A DNA stretch of 64,000 nt from Bacillota bacterium. GTDB lineage: Bacteria; Bacillota; Clostridia; Acetivibrionales; DSM-1351. Location: positions 62,001 through 126,000 of the forward strand of contig JAEZKZ010000110.1 in the NCBI GenBank assembly GCA_023415305.1, in the 5' to 3' direction. Of this stretch, positions 50,235-59,952 are shown piece after piece (position 1 is the first letter of the stretch; the number at the start of each line of letters is the position of its first letter). The notes under the pieces are model-generated. The model did not search any database. It was given only the letters and a program-made list of their open reading frames with translations, and was not told the origin of the DNA. Position numbers and translations under genes: made by a program.

Positions 50235-51560
50235 ATGGGAGTTTCAGATTTAAATTTTGATACTTTGAAGGTTAGAGCAGGCTATGATCCAAAGGAACAC
50301 AATTTTTCAGTTCAGGTTCCGGTATATCAGACTGCTTCCTTTGATCTTGGTGATACTGACAGGGCAGGTAGATTATTCAGTTTTTCAGAATTTGGATATC
50401 TATATACCAGAGTAGGAAATCCTACTGTAGATGTTCTGGAAAAAAGAGTTGCAGCACTTGATGGCGCATCGGCCGCAATAGCTGTGGGTTCAGGTATGGC
50501 TGCAGTAACCTATTCATTGTTTAACGTAGCGGAGGGCGGAGGAAGAATACTTACTACCGCTCAGGTATATGGCGGAACCTTCGACAGCTTTAAAAAGATT
50601 TATCCGAACTTCAATATTGAAATTGATCAGGTAAATGAACTTGATAATCTTGATGAATGGAGAAGTAAGATAACACCCGATACCAAGGCAATATTTGTTG
50701 AAACCATAAGCAATCCGAACGCTGCTATTGCCGATATTGAGGCTCTTGCAGAGATCGCACATGACAATGATATCCCCCTTATTGTTGACAATACCTTTGC
50801 CACGCCGTACTTATTAAATCCGATTAAATACGGAGCTGATATAGTTGTATATTCCGCAACAAAAGCTCTGAACGGACACGGTAATGCCATTGCAGGACTT
50901 ATTCTGGAAAGTGGTAAGTTTAACTGGGCCAACGGAAAATTTCCACAGTTTACTGAACCTGTATATATGTTCAGAGATGCAAAGGGGAATGAAAGAAGCT
51001 TCCTTGAGGCATTTGGTGCAGCTGCCTTTACAACCAGAGTCCGTATGAATTATCTTGCATATTTTGGTGCAGCACTTGGACCCTTCGATGCATATCTGGC
51101 CTTAGTGGGACTTGAGACATTATCAGAACGAGTACAAAAGCAGGTGTCGAATGCTGAAAAAATCATTAGCTTCCTCGAATCCAGGGAAGAAGTTGCCTGG
51201 GTAAATCATCCGGCTGCAAAAGACAGCAAATATAAGCTGTTGGCTCAAAAATATCTGCCTAAAGGTGCTGGTGCAATATTTACCTTTGGTCTGAATGCAT
51301 CAGAAGATCAAATAAATACTTTTATAGATTCAACAAGCATATTCAGCTATCACGCAAATGTTGGAGATTCAAGATCCCTTATAATTAATTCCCCTAAAAC
51401 AACACACGGTGAACTTACCCCTGAGGAACAGAAATTTGCCGGGATTCCTCCAGAAACTCTCAGGTTATCTATTGGTATAGAGGATGCCAACGACCTGATA
51501 AATGATCTTGAAAAGGCATTTAAAAGAACTTTTACAAGTAAATCAGAGGACGTGGCCTGA
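50235..51560 (+). CDS. metY: O-acetylhomoserine sulfhydrylase (MetY)
   Basis: A 441-residue Cys/Met-metabolism PLP enzyme of the longer MetY type. PLP Lys in YSATKALNGHGN; LYTRVGNPTVDVLEKRVAAL and GALGPFDAYL-like FGAALGPFDAYLALVGLET; C-terminal HANVGDSRSLIINSP and TLRLSIGIEDANDL. It joins O-acetylhomoserine with sulfide (to homocysteine) or methanethiol (directly to methionine), so it is the natural acceptor for methanethiol from a methylthio-alkane reductase. Preceded by the attenuator; GAGAGGTG ribosome site. Confidence 0.93.
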   Translation: MGVSDLNFDTLKVRAGYDPKEHNFSVQVPVYQTASFDLGDTDRAGRLFSFSEFGYLYTRVGNPTVDVLEKRVAALDGASAAIAVGSGMAAVTYSLFNVAEGGGRILTTAQVYGGTFDSFKKIYPNFNIEIDQVNELDNLDEWRSKITPDTKAIFVETISNPNAAIADIEALAEIAHDNDIPLIVDNTFATPYLLNPIKYGADIVVYSATKALNGHGNAIAGLILESGKFNWANGKFPQFTEPVYMFRDAKGNERSFLEAFGAAAFTTRVRMNYLAYFGAALGPFDAYLALVGLETLSERVQKQVSNAEKIISFLESREEVAWVNHPAAKDSKYKLLAQKYLPKGAGAIFTFGLNASEDQINTFIDSTSIFSYHANVGDSRSLIINSPKTTHGELTPEEQKFAGIPPETLRLSIGIEDANDLINDLEKAFKRTFTSKSEDVA

Positions 51561-51649
51561 CGTTTGCATATCTATTGTTACAATTTCAAATATAAATATT
51601 TTACTGTATGTGCTTTATAAAACAACGCATTGTCACATGCAATAATACA

Positions 51650-51723
51650 TTACAATTTGTGGCCGCTATGTCGGCTCAAAGCCATAATATATCAAAGCTA
51701 TTTAAGTAGCTTGGGAGGTTAAT
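51650..51723 (+). repeat. Structured leader, variant, before the third substrate-binding protein
   Basis: TTTGTG, then GCCG-CTATGT-CGGC (51662-51675), CAAAGCC, a short insertion, and AAGCTA-TTTAAG-TAGCTT (51695-51712) before GGGAGGTTAAT. The second stem has A-U pairs where other copies have G-C, again compensatory. Confidence 0.6.
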
Positions 51724-52827
51724 ATGAAAACAACAAAAAGAATTTCTGTAGGAATTTCAGTAAAGACATTAATATTGGCTATTTCTCTTATAATCGGACT
51801 CACTGCCTGCGGCAGCACAGATAATACTGCCGGGAGCACTCAGGGTTCAAATGTTTCCTCAAGTACCAAAGCATCTAATACAGCTGCTGTTGGTTCAACT
51901 TCAGCAGATAAATCCGGTTCAAATAAAGGATTCAAATTCGGAAAGCTAAAGATTCAGGCCCTGGGAGGTGGAGCCTGCGGTGCTCCGTCCTATATTGCCC
52001 TGGAAAAAGGCTTCTTCGCTGAGGAAGGTCTGGATGTGGAACTGGTCAGCGGAACGCTGGATCAACTTAAAACAGGTTTGGTAACGGGAGAGTTTACAGT
52101 TACAAACGGAGACTTTCAATACTTCCCGTCAATTCAGCAGGGAATGGACTTAAAAATAATCGGAGGCTTACATAAGGGCTGTATAAGACTGGTGGTTCCT
52201 CCAAATTCACCAATAAAAACTGCGAAGGATCTTAAGGGAAAGAAAATAGGCGTTGACGAAATCGGAGGGACTCCGATGTCTGTAGCTACAATAGTACTGG
52301 CGAATGCAGGGATAGACCCACAAACAGAAGTAACCTGGTTGCCATATCCCCTGGACCAATTGACTCAGGCTGTAAAAAAGGGTGAAATAGATGCATTTGC
52401 TGCATGGGATCCCTATGGAGTACTTGCTGAAAAGAATGAAGGATATACATCACTTTCCGATATATCAACCGATCCGCTGTTTGCAGGTAAAAGCTGCTGC
52501 TTCCTGTATGCATCAAAGAAACAGATTGATGAAAATCCTGAAAGAGTGGCTGCCATAGCAAGAGCATATAAAAAGGCAACTGAATGGATAAAGGCAAATC
52601 CAGAGGAAACGGCAAAGATAGAAATAGAAAAGAAATACGTCGCAACTGACGATATTAAGCTTCTTACAGATTTAATTAATTCCTATGATTATGAGTACAC
52701 AACAGCTAATGCATATGATGACACTAAATATTTCGTTGAACAGTTTAACAAAACAGGCTTCCTGAAAAAGGACACAGATCCCAAAAGCTTTGCAGATCAG
52801 GTATACTATGACATTTTAAATAAATAA
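51724..52827 (+). CDS. ABC transporter substrate-binding lipoprotein, SsuA/TauA-like (set 3)
   Basis: A 367-residue lipoprotein, signal ending IGLTACGS, followed by a Ser/Thr/Asn linker. The binding fold reads APSYIALEKGFFAEEGLDVEL, GCIRLVVPPNSPIKTAKDLKG and AFAAWDPYGVLAEKNEG, typical of SsuA/NMT1. Closest in the window to the protein at 36,227. First gene of a complete SsuABC-like set with the permease at 52,979 and the ATPase at 54,019. Confidence 0.88.
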   Translation: MKTTKRISVGISVKTLILAISLIIGLTACGSTDNTAGSTQGSNVSSSTKASNTAAVGSTSADKSGSNKGFKFGKLKIQALGGGACGAPSYIALEKGFFAEEGLDVELVSGTLDQLKTGLVTGEFTVTNGDFQYFPSIQQGMDLKIIGGLHKGCIRLVVPPNSPIKTAKDLKGKKIGVDEIGGTPMSVATIVLANAGIDPQTEVTWLPYPLDQLTQAVKKGEIDAFAAWDPYGVLAEKNEGYTSLSDISTDPLFAGKSCCFLYASKKQIDENPERVAAIARAYKKATEWIKANPEETAKIEIEKKYVATDDIKLLTDLINSYDYEYTTANAYDDTKYFVEQFNKTGFLKKDTDPKSFADQVYYDILNK

Positions 52828-52883
52828 TAGTCAATTAAATAAGCAGATTTGGGAAAACAGTTCGATTGTATACTCTGTGATCA

Positions 52884-52978
52884 TCATTCGGCTCATTGCG
52901 ATAAAGGATATATGTTTTCTTTACATTTTGTGGCCGCTAAGCGGCTCAAAGCCACCTGAAGTGGCTTAGGAGGTTAAG
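52884..52978 (+). repeat. Structured leader element, copy 4 (shortened) before the set 3 permease
   Basis: From TCATTGCGATAAAGGATATA to TTTACATTTTGTGGCC it matches copy 2 closely but lacks the upstream long hairpin and the ATTAACCTCC sequence. GCCGC-TAA-GCGGC (52933-52945) and AAGCCAC-CTGAA-GTGGCTT (52949-52967) precede AGGAGGTTAAG. Confidence 0.65.
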
Positions 52979-54022
52979 ATGAAAGAAGGAAATGCCATAG
53001 AACTTCCGGCTTTACACGCCAGAGAACTGTCTACAAATAAAACCAATATTGAATCAAAAATCAATACTGATTTATATTGGAAAAAAACATCTGCTATCTG
53101 GCCAATCCTCCAGATAGCAGCGTATATTTCAGCATTACTGGTAAGTTTGTCATTACCGACAAAACAAATTGTAGATGTTATACCTTACCGTATTTTTTTA
53201 GTATTGATTATTTTATTTCTTACTGTAAGGAGTATATATTCACTGTTTAATACAAAGCTTTATGCTGTAAATTGTCATAAGTCCCAGTTTTATTTTGCTG
53301 TGGGCTTGATTCTCACCTTTTGGGATATTATGACAACCAAAACAAACTACCTGCCATTGCCTTTCTTTCCCAGTCTTGCACAGATTCTTCAGGTAATGGT
53401 TGAGGATTCGTTTACCTTACTTATCAGTACATTGCACTCTATGAGATTGCTTGTTTTAGGCTTTACAACGGGTACCACACTTGGCTTGGTGTCAGGTGTT
53501 CTGATAGGGTGGTACAGGCAATGGAACTACTGGCTGTTCCCTGTAATAAAAGTAATGGGTGTCATACCGGCAACAGCATGGATTCCTATTGCTATGTTTA
53601 TTTTCCCCTCAAGCTTCTACGCTCAGATATTCCTTATTGTACTCTGCGTTTGGTTTCCAGTTGCGTATATGGCTTGCGGAGGAATTGCAAACATTCAGAA
53701 GTCCTACTTTGAAGCGGCCAGAACATTAGGTGCTGATGAGAAATTTCTTATATTTAAAGTTGCAATACCTGGTGCAATGCCTTCCATTTTCACGGGAATT
53801 TACACAGGCACGGGTGTATCCTTTGCAACGCTGGTGGTTTCCGAAATAATTGGAGCAAAAGCCGGGTTGGGCTGGTACATTAACTGGGCTAAAAGCTGGT
53901 CCAATTATGCGAAGGTCTATGCGTCCATAATAGTAATGGCTATTGTTTTTTCAATTGTTATGGCGTTAATTTTCAGAGTAAGGGACAGAATTCTGGTCTG
54001 GCAGAAGGGGTTGTTGAAATGA
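52979..54022 (+). CDS. ABC transporter permease, SsuC/TauC-like (set 3), extended N terminus
   Basis: A 347-residue permease, about 90 residues longer at the N terminus than usual, with two extra hydrophobic segments (PILQIAAYISALLVSLSL and YRIFLVLIILFLTV) before the standard six-helix core. EAA loop AARTLGADEKFLIFKVAIPG and GWYRQWNYWLFPVIKVMG are typical. Overlaps the ATPase gene by four bases. The extension suggests a larger membrane part, function unknown. Confidence 0.88.
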   Translation: MKEGNAIELPALHARELSTNKTNIESKINTDLYWKKTSAIWPILQIAAYISALLVSLSLPTKQIVDVIPYRIFLVLIILFLTVRSIYSLFNTKLYAVNCHKSQFYFAVGLILTFWDIMTTKTNYLPLPFFPSLAQILQVMVEDSFTLLISTLHSMRLLVLGFTTGTTLGLVSGVLIGWYRQWNYWLFPVIKVMGVIPATAWIPIAMFIFPSSFYAQIFLIVLCVWFPVAYMACGGIANIQKSYFEAARTLGADEKFLIFKVAIPGAMPSIFTGIYTGTGVSFATLVVSEIIGAKAGLGWYINWAKSWSNYAKVYASIIVMAIVFSIVMALIFRVRDRILVWQKGLLK

Positions 54023-54819
54023 ACAAAGAGAGCTTACCAAAATCAGGTTATATATCAATAAATAATATAAACAGAGTGTATACCGATGCCAACGGCTATG
54101 AGACAGAAGCACTTCAAAATATCAATATCGATATCAAGCCCGGTGAATTTGTGTCATTAATAGGCCCTTCAGGATGTGGAAAGACAACACTTCTCAGACT
54201 GATTGCCGGCTTGGATCAGGCCCAGAAAGGGCAGATAACTTTAGATGGAGAGCCGGTAGCAGGCACTCACTATGAACGGGGTTATGTATTTCAGCATGCA
54301 AATCTTTTTCCATGGGAAACCGTTGAAAACAATATATCAGCAGGATTGAAGGCACGAAAAATATACAAGGAAAAGAAGCATGAGGTTTCACATTTCATAG
54401 AGCTTGCAGGACTGACCGGTTTTGAAAAATCCTACCCCCATCAGTTGTCAGGTGGTATGGCTCAGAGAGCCTCTCTGGCTCGTGCACTTATAAATGACCC
54501 AAAAGTATTATTACTGGATGAACCTTTAGGGGCATTGGATTCCTTTACCCGTTTTGATTTGCAGGATAAAATTCTTGAACTGTGGGACACCAGAGGTACT
54601 ACTACAATCCTGGTGACCCACGATGTGGATGAGGCTGTTTATCTGAGTGACAGGATTGTTATTATGACTCCGAGACCGGGAAAGATTGAGAGTATTATGG
54701 ATGTAAAGCTGAAAAGACCCAGAGCCAGAAACAGCGAGGAATTCATTGCTTTGCGTACAGAAATACTTGAAAGACTTCATTTGGTTAGTAGCAAAGCACC
54801 TCTGGATTACTATTTGTAG
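54019..54819 (+). CDS. ABC transporter ATP-binding protein, SsuB/TauB type (set 3)
   Basis: A 266-residue ATPase: Walker A GPSGCGKTTLLRL, Q-loop VFQHANLFPWETV, signature LSGGMAQRASLARAL, Walker B VLLLDEPLGALD, switch VTHDVDEAV. Start in ATGA overlap with the permease. Completes the third sulfonate/taurine-type transporter, the only one here with a conventional one-permease arrangement. Confidence 0.92.
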   Translation: MNKESLPKSGYISINNINRVYTDANGYETEALQNINIDIKPGEFVSLIGPSGCGKTTLLRLIAGLDQAQKGQITLDGEPVAGTHYERGYVFQHANLFPWETVENNISAGLKARKIYKEKKHEVSHFIELAGLTGFEKSYPHQLSGGMAQRASLARALINDPKVLLLDEPLGALDSFTRFDLQDKILELWDTRGTTTILVTHDVDEAVYLSDRIVIMTPRPGKIESIMDVKLKRPRARNSEEFIALRTEILERLHLVSSKAPLDYYL

Positions 54820-54882
54820 TCAGCCTTGACTAATAAATGAAGTTGATTGCTGGCGATAGAATTGATTTGAAGGGGGCAACAA

Positions 54883-55929
54883 ATGGAGCATTTATCACAT
54901 ATTTTTACGTTTTTTTCAAAGCTGATTAACCTGGAATACCTGCCTGATTTAGGAAACAAGGTCAGCCTTGGACTAATATTCTTGTTTGGCTTGCTTACCT
55001 CCTTTCATTGTATTGCAATGTGCGGAGGTCTGGTAATAACCAACAGTATCAACAAAAAAGGAATTTCACCAAATACTATTTATAATTGCGGAAGAATTGC
55101 CTCATATTCGATTATAGGCGGAATTGCAGGGGGAATAGGCAAGGTTGTCAGCCCTAATGGCTTGTGGAAAGGAATAATCCCTTTGCTGGGCGGAATTTTT
55201 ATGATACTGTTGGCAGTCAAGCTGTTGAATGTGTTTCCTGCATTACGGAAATTCAATCTCAGACTGCCGACATTTATAGCTAAGCGAATCTTTGCAGGTA
55301 AATTCAAAAGTCATTTGGTTATAGGTTTGCTTAGCGGTCTCATGCCTTGCGGACCACTACAAATGGTACAGCTGTACGCACTGGGAACAGGGAGTATCCT
55401 AATAGGTGCTGCTTCTTCCTTTGTTTTTGCGCTGGGAACAGTACCGTTGCTGTTAACCTTCGGGTATATTAATTCGGTATTATATAAGAAACATGCAAAA
55501 ATTATCTCAGCTATAAGTGCTGCCGTAGTACTGGTTTTAGGTTTTGCCATGTTAAGCAGAGGACTGGCACTCTATGGAGTAGACGTAAGCCTGACTTCAT
55601 TTAATAAATCCACATACACTCAGAATAAAGGTAAAGCAACTCAGAACGTTTCGTATAAAGAGACAGTACAGGTAATTGAATCAGAAATTAAAGCAGATGA
55701 ATATCCGATAATCATTGTTAAAAAAGGTGTGAAGGTGAAGTGGAATTTAAAGGCCACTGAAGAAAATCTTAATTATTGCAACAATGAAATAGCTATTCCG
55801 GATTTTAAAATTGAAAAAAAATTAAGCCCTGGTAACAACATAATTGAATTTACTCCTGTTGAAACAGGTGACATTGTCTACACCTGCTGGATGGGAATGA
55901 TAAAAGGCCGGATAAAGGTAATTGATTGA
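54883..55929 (+). CDS. TauE/DsbD-like transmembrane protein with C-terminal cupredoxin-like domain
   Basis: A 348-residue protein. Residues about 20-235 form six or so helices with paired motifs LTSFHCIAMCGGLVI and LLSGLMPCGPLQMV, as in the DsbD_2/sulfite-exporter-like family. A linker leads to an extracytoplasmic cupredoxin-like domain (residues about 260-348) with PIIIVKKGVKVKWNL and the putative copper loop YTCWMGMIKGRIKV. Members move metal or reducing power, and some are annotated as sulfite exporters. It lies 63 bases after the SsuB-like gene. Confidence 0.78.
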   Translation: MEHLSHIFTFFSKLINLEYLPDLGNKVSLGLIFLFGLLTSFHCIAMCGGLVITNSINKKGISPNTIYNCGRIASYSIIGGIAGGIGKVVSPNGLWKGIIPLLGGIFMILLAVKLLNVFPALRKFNLRLPTFIAKRIFAGKFKSHLVIGLLSGLMPCGPLQMVQLYALGTGSILIGAASSFVFALGTVPLLLTFGYINSVLYKKHAKIISAISAAVVLVLGFAMLSRGLALYGVDVSLTSFNKSTYTQNKGKATQNVSYKETVQVIESEIKADEYPIIIVKKGVKVKWNLKATEENLNYCNNEIAIPDFKIEKKLSPGNNIIEFTPVETGDIVYTCWMGMIKGRIKVID

Positions 55930-55947
55930 TTCTGATATTAAAGTTAA

Positions 55948-55963
55948 CCGCAAACGATAGCGG
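55948..55963 (+). promoter_or_regulatory. Hairpin before the secreted protein gene
   Basis: CCGC/GCGG around AAACGATA, followed by TGGATGGGAGATAATATG, which resembles the 3' end of the ACGCGC hairpin leaders. Confidence 0.4.
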
Positions 55964-55978
55964 TGGATGGGAGATAAT

Positions 55979-56623
55979 ATGTTAAAAAACAAGATATTAG
56001 TTTTTCTGGTGCTGATACTGACTTTTTCATTTACAAGCATTGTTTATACAGAAAACATCAGTGCAGCATCAAAACATACTACAACAAATAAGAAAGTTGA
56101 AAGTAGCATATATAAAGGGATTTTAAAAACAAAAAACAGCAAGTACGGAATTGAGATCAAAAACAAGGATGGAACTAAAAAGTATTTAGTTTTTGATAAA
56201 AAGGGACAACAGCTTGTCAAAGAGCTTGTATCTTCCTCAAAAATCAAAGAGGGAGCTGCTATCAGCGTTAATGGTACAATAAAGAAAAATGTCCTTCAGG
56301 TTAAATCTATAACTGAGGATAGTATTAAAGAGCAAAGCTTTAACGGCTGGCTTGGAGATTCGGATTGCAGTCCAAATCTGGAGGACCCGACAAAAATGGG
56401 GGCTGATTGTCTGGAATGCCCCCATTGCGAAGCCAGCGGGTACGGAATATCTGTGAAACAGAAGGATGGAAGCTATAAATATTACAAATTTGATGATAAT
56501 GGTCATAAGCTTGCTAAGGATAACATTATACCTAAAATAACGACTGAAAAAGTGCCCGAGATAACTGTGAAAGGAACCTTGGAAGGGGATATTATCAAAG
56601 TGAGCTCAATAACACTAAAGTAA
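55979..56623 (+). CDS. Exported two-repeat protein of unknown function
   Basis: A 214-residue protein with a signal peptide (ILVFLVLILTFSFTSIVY, probable cleavage after ENISAAS). Two related modules follow: YGIEIKNKDGTKKYLVFDKK (first) and YGISVKQKDGSYKYYKFDDN (second), each ending in a short beta segment with a valine-rich GTI/GTL strand. The second begins with a four-cysteine insert (DCS..., DCLECPHC) that may bind metal. I do not recognise the family. It follows the cupredoxin-containing protein and may act with it outside the cell. Start at ATG 55979 after GGGAGA. Confidence 0.7.
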   Translation: MLKNKILVFLVLILTFSFTSIVYTENISAASKHTTTNKKVESSIYKGILKTKNSKYGIEIKNKDGTKKYLVFDKKGQQLVKELVSSSKIKEGAAISVNGTIKKNVLQVKSITEDSIKEQSFNGWLGDSDCSPNLEDPTKMGADCLECPHCEASGYGISVKQKDGSYKYYKFDDNGHKLAKDNIIPKITTEKVPEITVKGTLEGDIIKVSSITLK

Positions 56624-56684
56624 AGTTATTTAATAACAAGATAAGATCTATAGTAAAATAATTAGTATCGAGATTTACCCATAG

Positions 56685-56739
56685 AAACACCTTATAGAAG
56701 CAGATTTTTTAACAGGTCTGATATATAAGGTGTTTTTTT
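56685..56739 (+). terminator. Intrinsic terminator before the cys operon
   Basis: AAACACCTTATA (56685-56696) pairs with TATAAGGTGTTT (56724-56735); the inner loop has CAGA/TCTG, and seven T follow. It ends the transcript that includes the secreted protein. Confidence 0.88.
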
Positions 56740-56782
56740 CAAAAAAAATTAACATGCTTTAGTAAAATAATTCATTAACCTA

Positions 56783-56839
56783 TTGACAGACTTTTAACCA
56801 CATGTTAATATTTCAATAACTTATAAAACATATAAGAAT
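56783..56839 (+). promoter_or_regulatory. cysP promoter and palindromic operator
   Basis: TTGACA 56783-56788, 17 bases, TAATAT 56806-56811. Eight bases on, CTTATA-AAACA-TATAAG (56820-56836), with flanks ATAA and AAT. The same layout occurs before DUF2292-nifB at 39,456. The palindrome would cover the start of transcription. Confidence 0.75.
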
Positions 56840-56967
56840 GCTATGTGTAATTTATTCATACATATTTACAGACTCTATAATATATGTAACAGTTAATTTT
56901 TTTTAAGAAATAACATATTAATATGATATGAATACTAATATAATAAATTAAAAGGGAGAGAACAGTT

Positions 56968-58047
56968 ATGACAAAAAGAAAATTGACAAGGTTTGCATTA
57001 GTGATTTTAAGTCTCGTATTATCTATATCGGTTTTGGCTGGTTGCGGAGAAAGCAGCAACAATACAGCAGCAGGTAATACTGCATCAGGTAATGAGGTTG
57101 ACAGCAGTAAACCAGTTACACTTTTAAACGTTTCCTATGATCCAACCCGTGAACTATACCAGGCGTATAATGAAGCATTCACCAAATACTGGAAGACCAA
57201 AACAGGACAGGATGTTACAGTTCAGCAATCTCATGGTGGATCAGGAAGTCAGGCTAGAACAGTTATAGACGGAAATGAAGCTGATGTAGTTACACTGGCA
57301 CTTGCATATGATATTGACTCTATCAATAAAAACAAAGAATTAATTAATAAGGAATGGCAAAAACGTTTGCCAAACAATTCAACACCTTACACTTCAACCA
57401 TAGTATTTCTCGTCAGAAAAGGAAATCCAAAAAACATAAAGGACTGGGATGATCTGGTCAAGCCGGGAGTCCAGGTAATTACTCCAAATCCCAAAACTTC
57501 AGGTGGAGCACGCTGGAATTATCTTGCAGCCTGGGGATATTCACTGAAAAAGACCAATAATGATCAGCAGAAGGCTCAAGAATTTGTAAAAGCTCTTTTT
57601 GCAAATGTTCCTGTGTTGGATTCAGGAGCACGCGGCTCCACAACAACCTTTGTTGAACGCGGACTTGGTGATGTGTTGATTGCATGGGAAAACGAGGCCT
57701 TTCTCTCAATAAATGAGCTTGGTAAGGATAAATTTGAAATAGTTGTACCATCAATAAGCATACTGGCCGAACCACCGGTCTCTGTAGTTGATTCCGTTGT
57801 TGATAAAAAAGGAACTCGAAAGGTTGCCGAAGCTTATCTGGAATATCTCTACAGTGATGAGGGTCAGGAAATAGCAGCTAAAAATTATTACAGACCAAGA
57901 AATGAAACTGTAGCAAAGAAGTTTGAAAGTCAGTTCCCAAAGATAAATCTCTTTACCATTGACGAAGAATTTGGAGGCTGGGCAAAAGCACAGAAGGAAC
58001 ACTTCGATGATGGCGGAGTATTTGATCAGATTTACGTAAAAAAATAA
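56968..58047 (+). CDS. cysP: Sulfate/thiosulfate-binding lipoprotein CysP/Sbp
   Basis: A 359-residue binding protein, signal ending [11 protein letters not shown], so lipid-anchored. Sbp/CysP motifs: [64 protein letters not shown], and [12 protein letters not shown]. It captures sulfate or thiosulfate for CysTWA. AAAGGGAGAG precedes the ATG. First gene behind the operator promoter. Confidence 0.95.
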   Translation: MTKRKLTRFALVILSLVLSISVLAGCGESSNNTAAGNTASGNEVDSSKPVTLLNVSYDPTRELYQAYNEAFTKYWKTKTGQDVTVQQSHGGSGSQARTVIDGNEADVVTLALAYDIDSINKNKELINKEWQKRLPNNSTPYTSTIVFLVRKGNPKNIKDWDDLVKPGVQVITPNPKTSGGARWNYLAAWGYSLKKTNNDQQKAQEFVKALFANVPVLDSGARGSTTTFVERGLGDVLIAWENEAFLSINELGKDKFEIVVPSISILAEPPVSVVDSVVDKKGTRKVAEAYLEYLYSDEGQEIAAKNYYRPRNETVAKKFESQFPKINLFTIDEEFGGWAKAQKEHFDDGGVFDQIYVKK

Positions 58048-58057
58048 TACATAATGG

Positions 58058-58090
58058 ACCGTACCGGAACCCTGAGGGTTCCGATACGGT
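58058..58090 (+). promoter_or_regulatory. Strong hairpin between cysP and cysT
   Basis: ACCGTA and CGGAACCC pair with GGGTTCCG and TACGGT around TGA, with one C-A mismatch. No T tract follows. Probably protects the 3' end of a processed cysP message and so raises binding protein over permease, a common arrangement in ABC operons. Confidence 0.65.
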
Positions 58091-58111
58091 AATTAAATCC
58101 GAGGTGAATTC

Positions 58112-58960
58112 ATGAATCTGACATTTAAGCCGTTAAAAATAAGGCAGCAAAGTGTAATACCGGGATTCGGGCTGACTATGGGATTAACGATATTTTACAT
58201 AACTCTGTTGATTTTAATTCCAGTCTCCATGGTATTTATCAATAGTTCCGGTCTCGGACTGGAAAGCTTTTGGCAAATTGCCTCAAGTGAGAGGGTGGTT
58301 GCATCCTTAAAGGTGTCCTTCAGTACATCATTTTTAGCCGCACTAATAAATGCTGTTTTTGGTCTTCTATTGGCATGGGTGCTTGAGAGATACACTTTCC
58401 CTGGCAAAAAGATCATAGATGGATTGATTGATCTTCCCTTTGCTTTACCTACAGCAGTTGCAGGTATATCCCTTACCACATTGTATGCCCCCAACGGATG
58501 GATAGGGAGACTGTTTGAACCTCTGGGTATAAAAATTTCCTATACACCACTGGGAATAACTATTGCATTGGTATTTATAAGCTTTCCATTTGTAATTAGA
58601 ACAGTTCAGCCCGTTTTACACAGTATTGATACAGAGGTAGAGGAAGCTGCAGCCTGTCTTGGGGCAAGCAGATTCCAAACTTTTCGTAAAATCATTATTC
58701 CTGAGCTGCTTCCAGCACTTATAACAGGCTTTGCACTTTCCTTTGCAAGAGCTCTTGGGGAGTATGGTTCTGTAGTATTTATTTCAGGGAATATGCCCCT
58801 GAGGACTGAAATAACACCACTGTTAATCAGAACAAAGCTTGAACAGTATGATTATGCAGGAGGAACAGCCGTTGCAGCAATCATGCTTATAATCTCATTT
58901 TTAATGCTTCTGATTATTAATCTTTTTCAATGGTGGGCAAGTAACAGGCACAAAACGTGA
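58112..58960 (+). CDS. cysT: Sulfate ABC transporter permease CysT
   Basis: A 282-residue permease with the CysT/CysU pattern VIPGFGLTMGLTIFYITLLI, DLPFALPTAVAGISLTTLY and EAA loop AAACLGASRFQTFRKIIIPE, then SFARALGEYGSVVFISGN. CCGAGGTG precedes the ATG. Pairs with CysW. Confidence 0.95.
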   Translation: MNLTFKPLKIRQQSVIPGFGLTMGLTIFYITLLILIPVSMVFINSSGLGLESFWQIASSERVVASLKVSFSTSFLAALINAVFGLLLAWVLERYTFPGKKIIDGLIDLPFALPTAVAGISLTTLYAPNGWIGRLFEPLGIKISYTPLGITIALVFISFPFVIRTVQPVLHSIDTEVEEAAACLGASRFQTFRKIIIPELLPALITGFALSFARALGEYGSVVFISGNMPLRTEITPLLIRTKLEQYDYAGGTAVAAIMLIISFLMLLIINLFQWWASNRHKT

Positions 58961-59016
58961 CATGTTTGCTTGCAGTCGGTGTTTTATGGTATTCACCTGT
59001 ATTTTGTGGATTCAGG

Positions 59017-59037
59017 ATATAAATAAATTATTTATAT
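59017..59037 (+). promoter_or_regulatory. AT-rich hairpin directly before the cysW ribosome site
   Basis: ATATAAATAA and TTATTTATAT flank a single A and abut GGAGG. It may partly mask the ribosome site or block exonuclease. Confidence 0.4.
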
Positions 59038-59046
59038 GGAGGTCGT

Positions 59047-59943
59047 ATGTCAGGTAGTATTCCTATAAATTATAACGAAGCAATAGCTGTGGCTTCTAAA
59101 CGGCCCGGGAAGAATGAAAAAAAAGCTTCCAGAGATTCGAAGGTTGTCAGGGTAATACTGACAGCGATAGCATTATTATTCTTTACAGTCATGCTGCTGG
59201 TACCTCTCATTTCTGTTTTTGTTAAAGCTTTTGAGCAGGGGACAAAAGTCTATTTGGCCGCTATAAGTGATCCGATGGCTTTATCAGCTATAAAGCTTAC
59301 CTTGCTTACAATTGCAATTGTAGTGCCCATAAATACTGTATTTGGTGTGATAGCTGCCTGGGCTGTTGCAAAGTTCAAATTCAAGGGCAAAAATCTGCTG
59401 ATAACTGTAATAGATTTACCCTTTGCCATTTCACCCGTAGTAGCCGGTTTGATATTTGTTTTACTGTTCAGTACCAGTCATGGAATTCTGGCAACCCTTC
59501 TGAACGAGCTGGGCTTAAAAATAATATTTGCACCGCCGGGCATCATTATTGCAACATTATTTGTTACACTGCCCTTCGTTGCCAGAGAGCTGATACCACT
59601 TATGGAATCCCAGGGAACGGCTGAGGAAGAAGCGGCATTGACATTAGGAGCCAGCGGCTTAAAAACTTTTTGGCTCATAACTCTGCCAAACATAAAGTGG
59701 GCGCTTTTATATGGCGTAATGCTGACAGCTGCCAGGTCTGCCGGTGAATTCGGAGCTGTATCCGTTGTTTCGGGTCATATCAGAGGCTTAACCAATACAG
59801 TACCTCTGCATGTGGAAATTCTGTATAACGAATATAAGTTTTCAGCAGCCTTTGCAGTAGCCTCACTTTTAACATTAATAGCCTTAATTAATTTGATTAT
59901 AAAGAATATTTCGGACTGGAAAATCAAACAGCAGTTTAAATAG
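59047..59943 (+). CDS. cysW: Sulfate ABC transporter permease CysW
   Basis: A 298-residue permease: a 35-residue cytoplasmic N terminus rich in Lys/Arg, then six helices with [19 protein letters not shown] and EAA loop [20 protein letters not shown], and [28 protein letters not shown] precedes the ATG. Forms the CysTW channel. Confidence 0.95.
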   Translation: MSGSIPINYNEAIAVASKRPGKNEKKASRDSKVVRVILTAIALLFFTVMLLVPLISVFVKAFEQGTKVYLAAISDPMALSAIKLTLLTIAIVVPINTVFGVIAAWAVAKFKFKGKNLLITVIDLPFAISPVVAGLIFVLLFSTSHGILATLLNELGLKIIFAPPGIIIATLFVTLPFVARELIPLMESQGTAEEEAALTLGASGLKTFWLITLPNIKWALLYGVMLTAARSAGEFGAVSVVSGHIRGLTNTVPLHVEILYNEYKFSAAFAVASLLTLIALINLIIKNISDWKIKQQFK

Positions 59944-59952
59944 TTGCAGCGA

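Noticed and set aside
19972..52978. CRISPR array made of the GGCTTAGGAGGTTAAT repeats
   Set aside because: Copies are kilobases apart, sit directly before start codons, vary in their stems and have no regular spacers; no cas genes.
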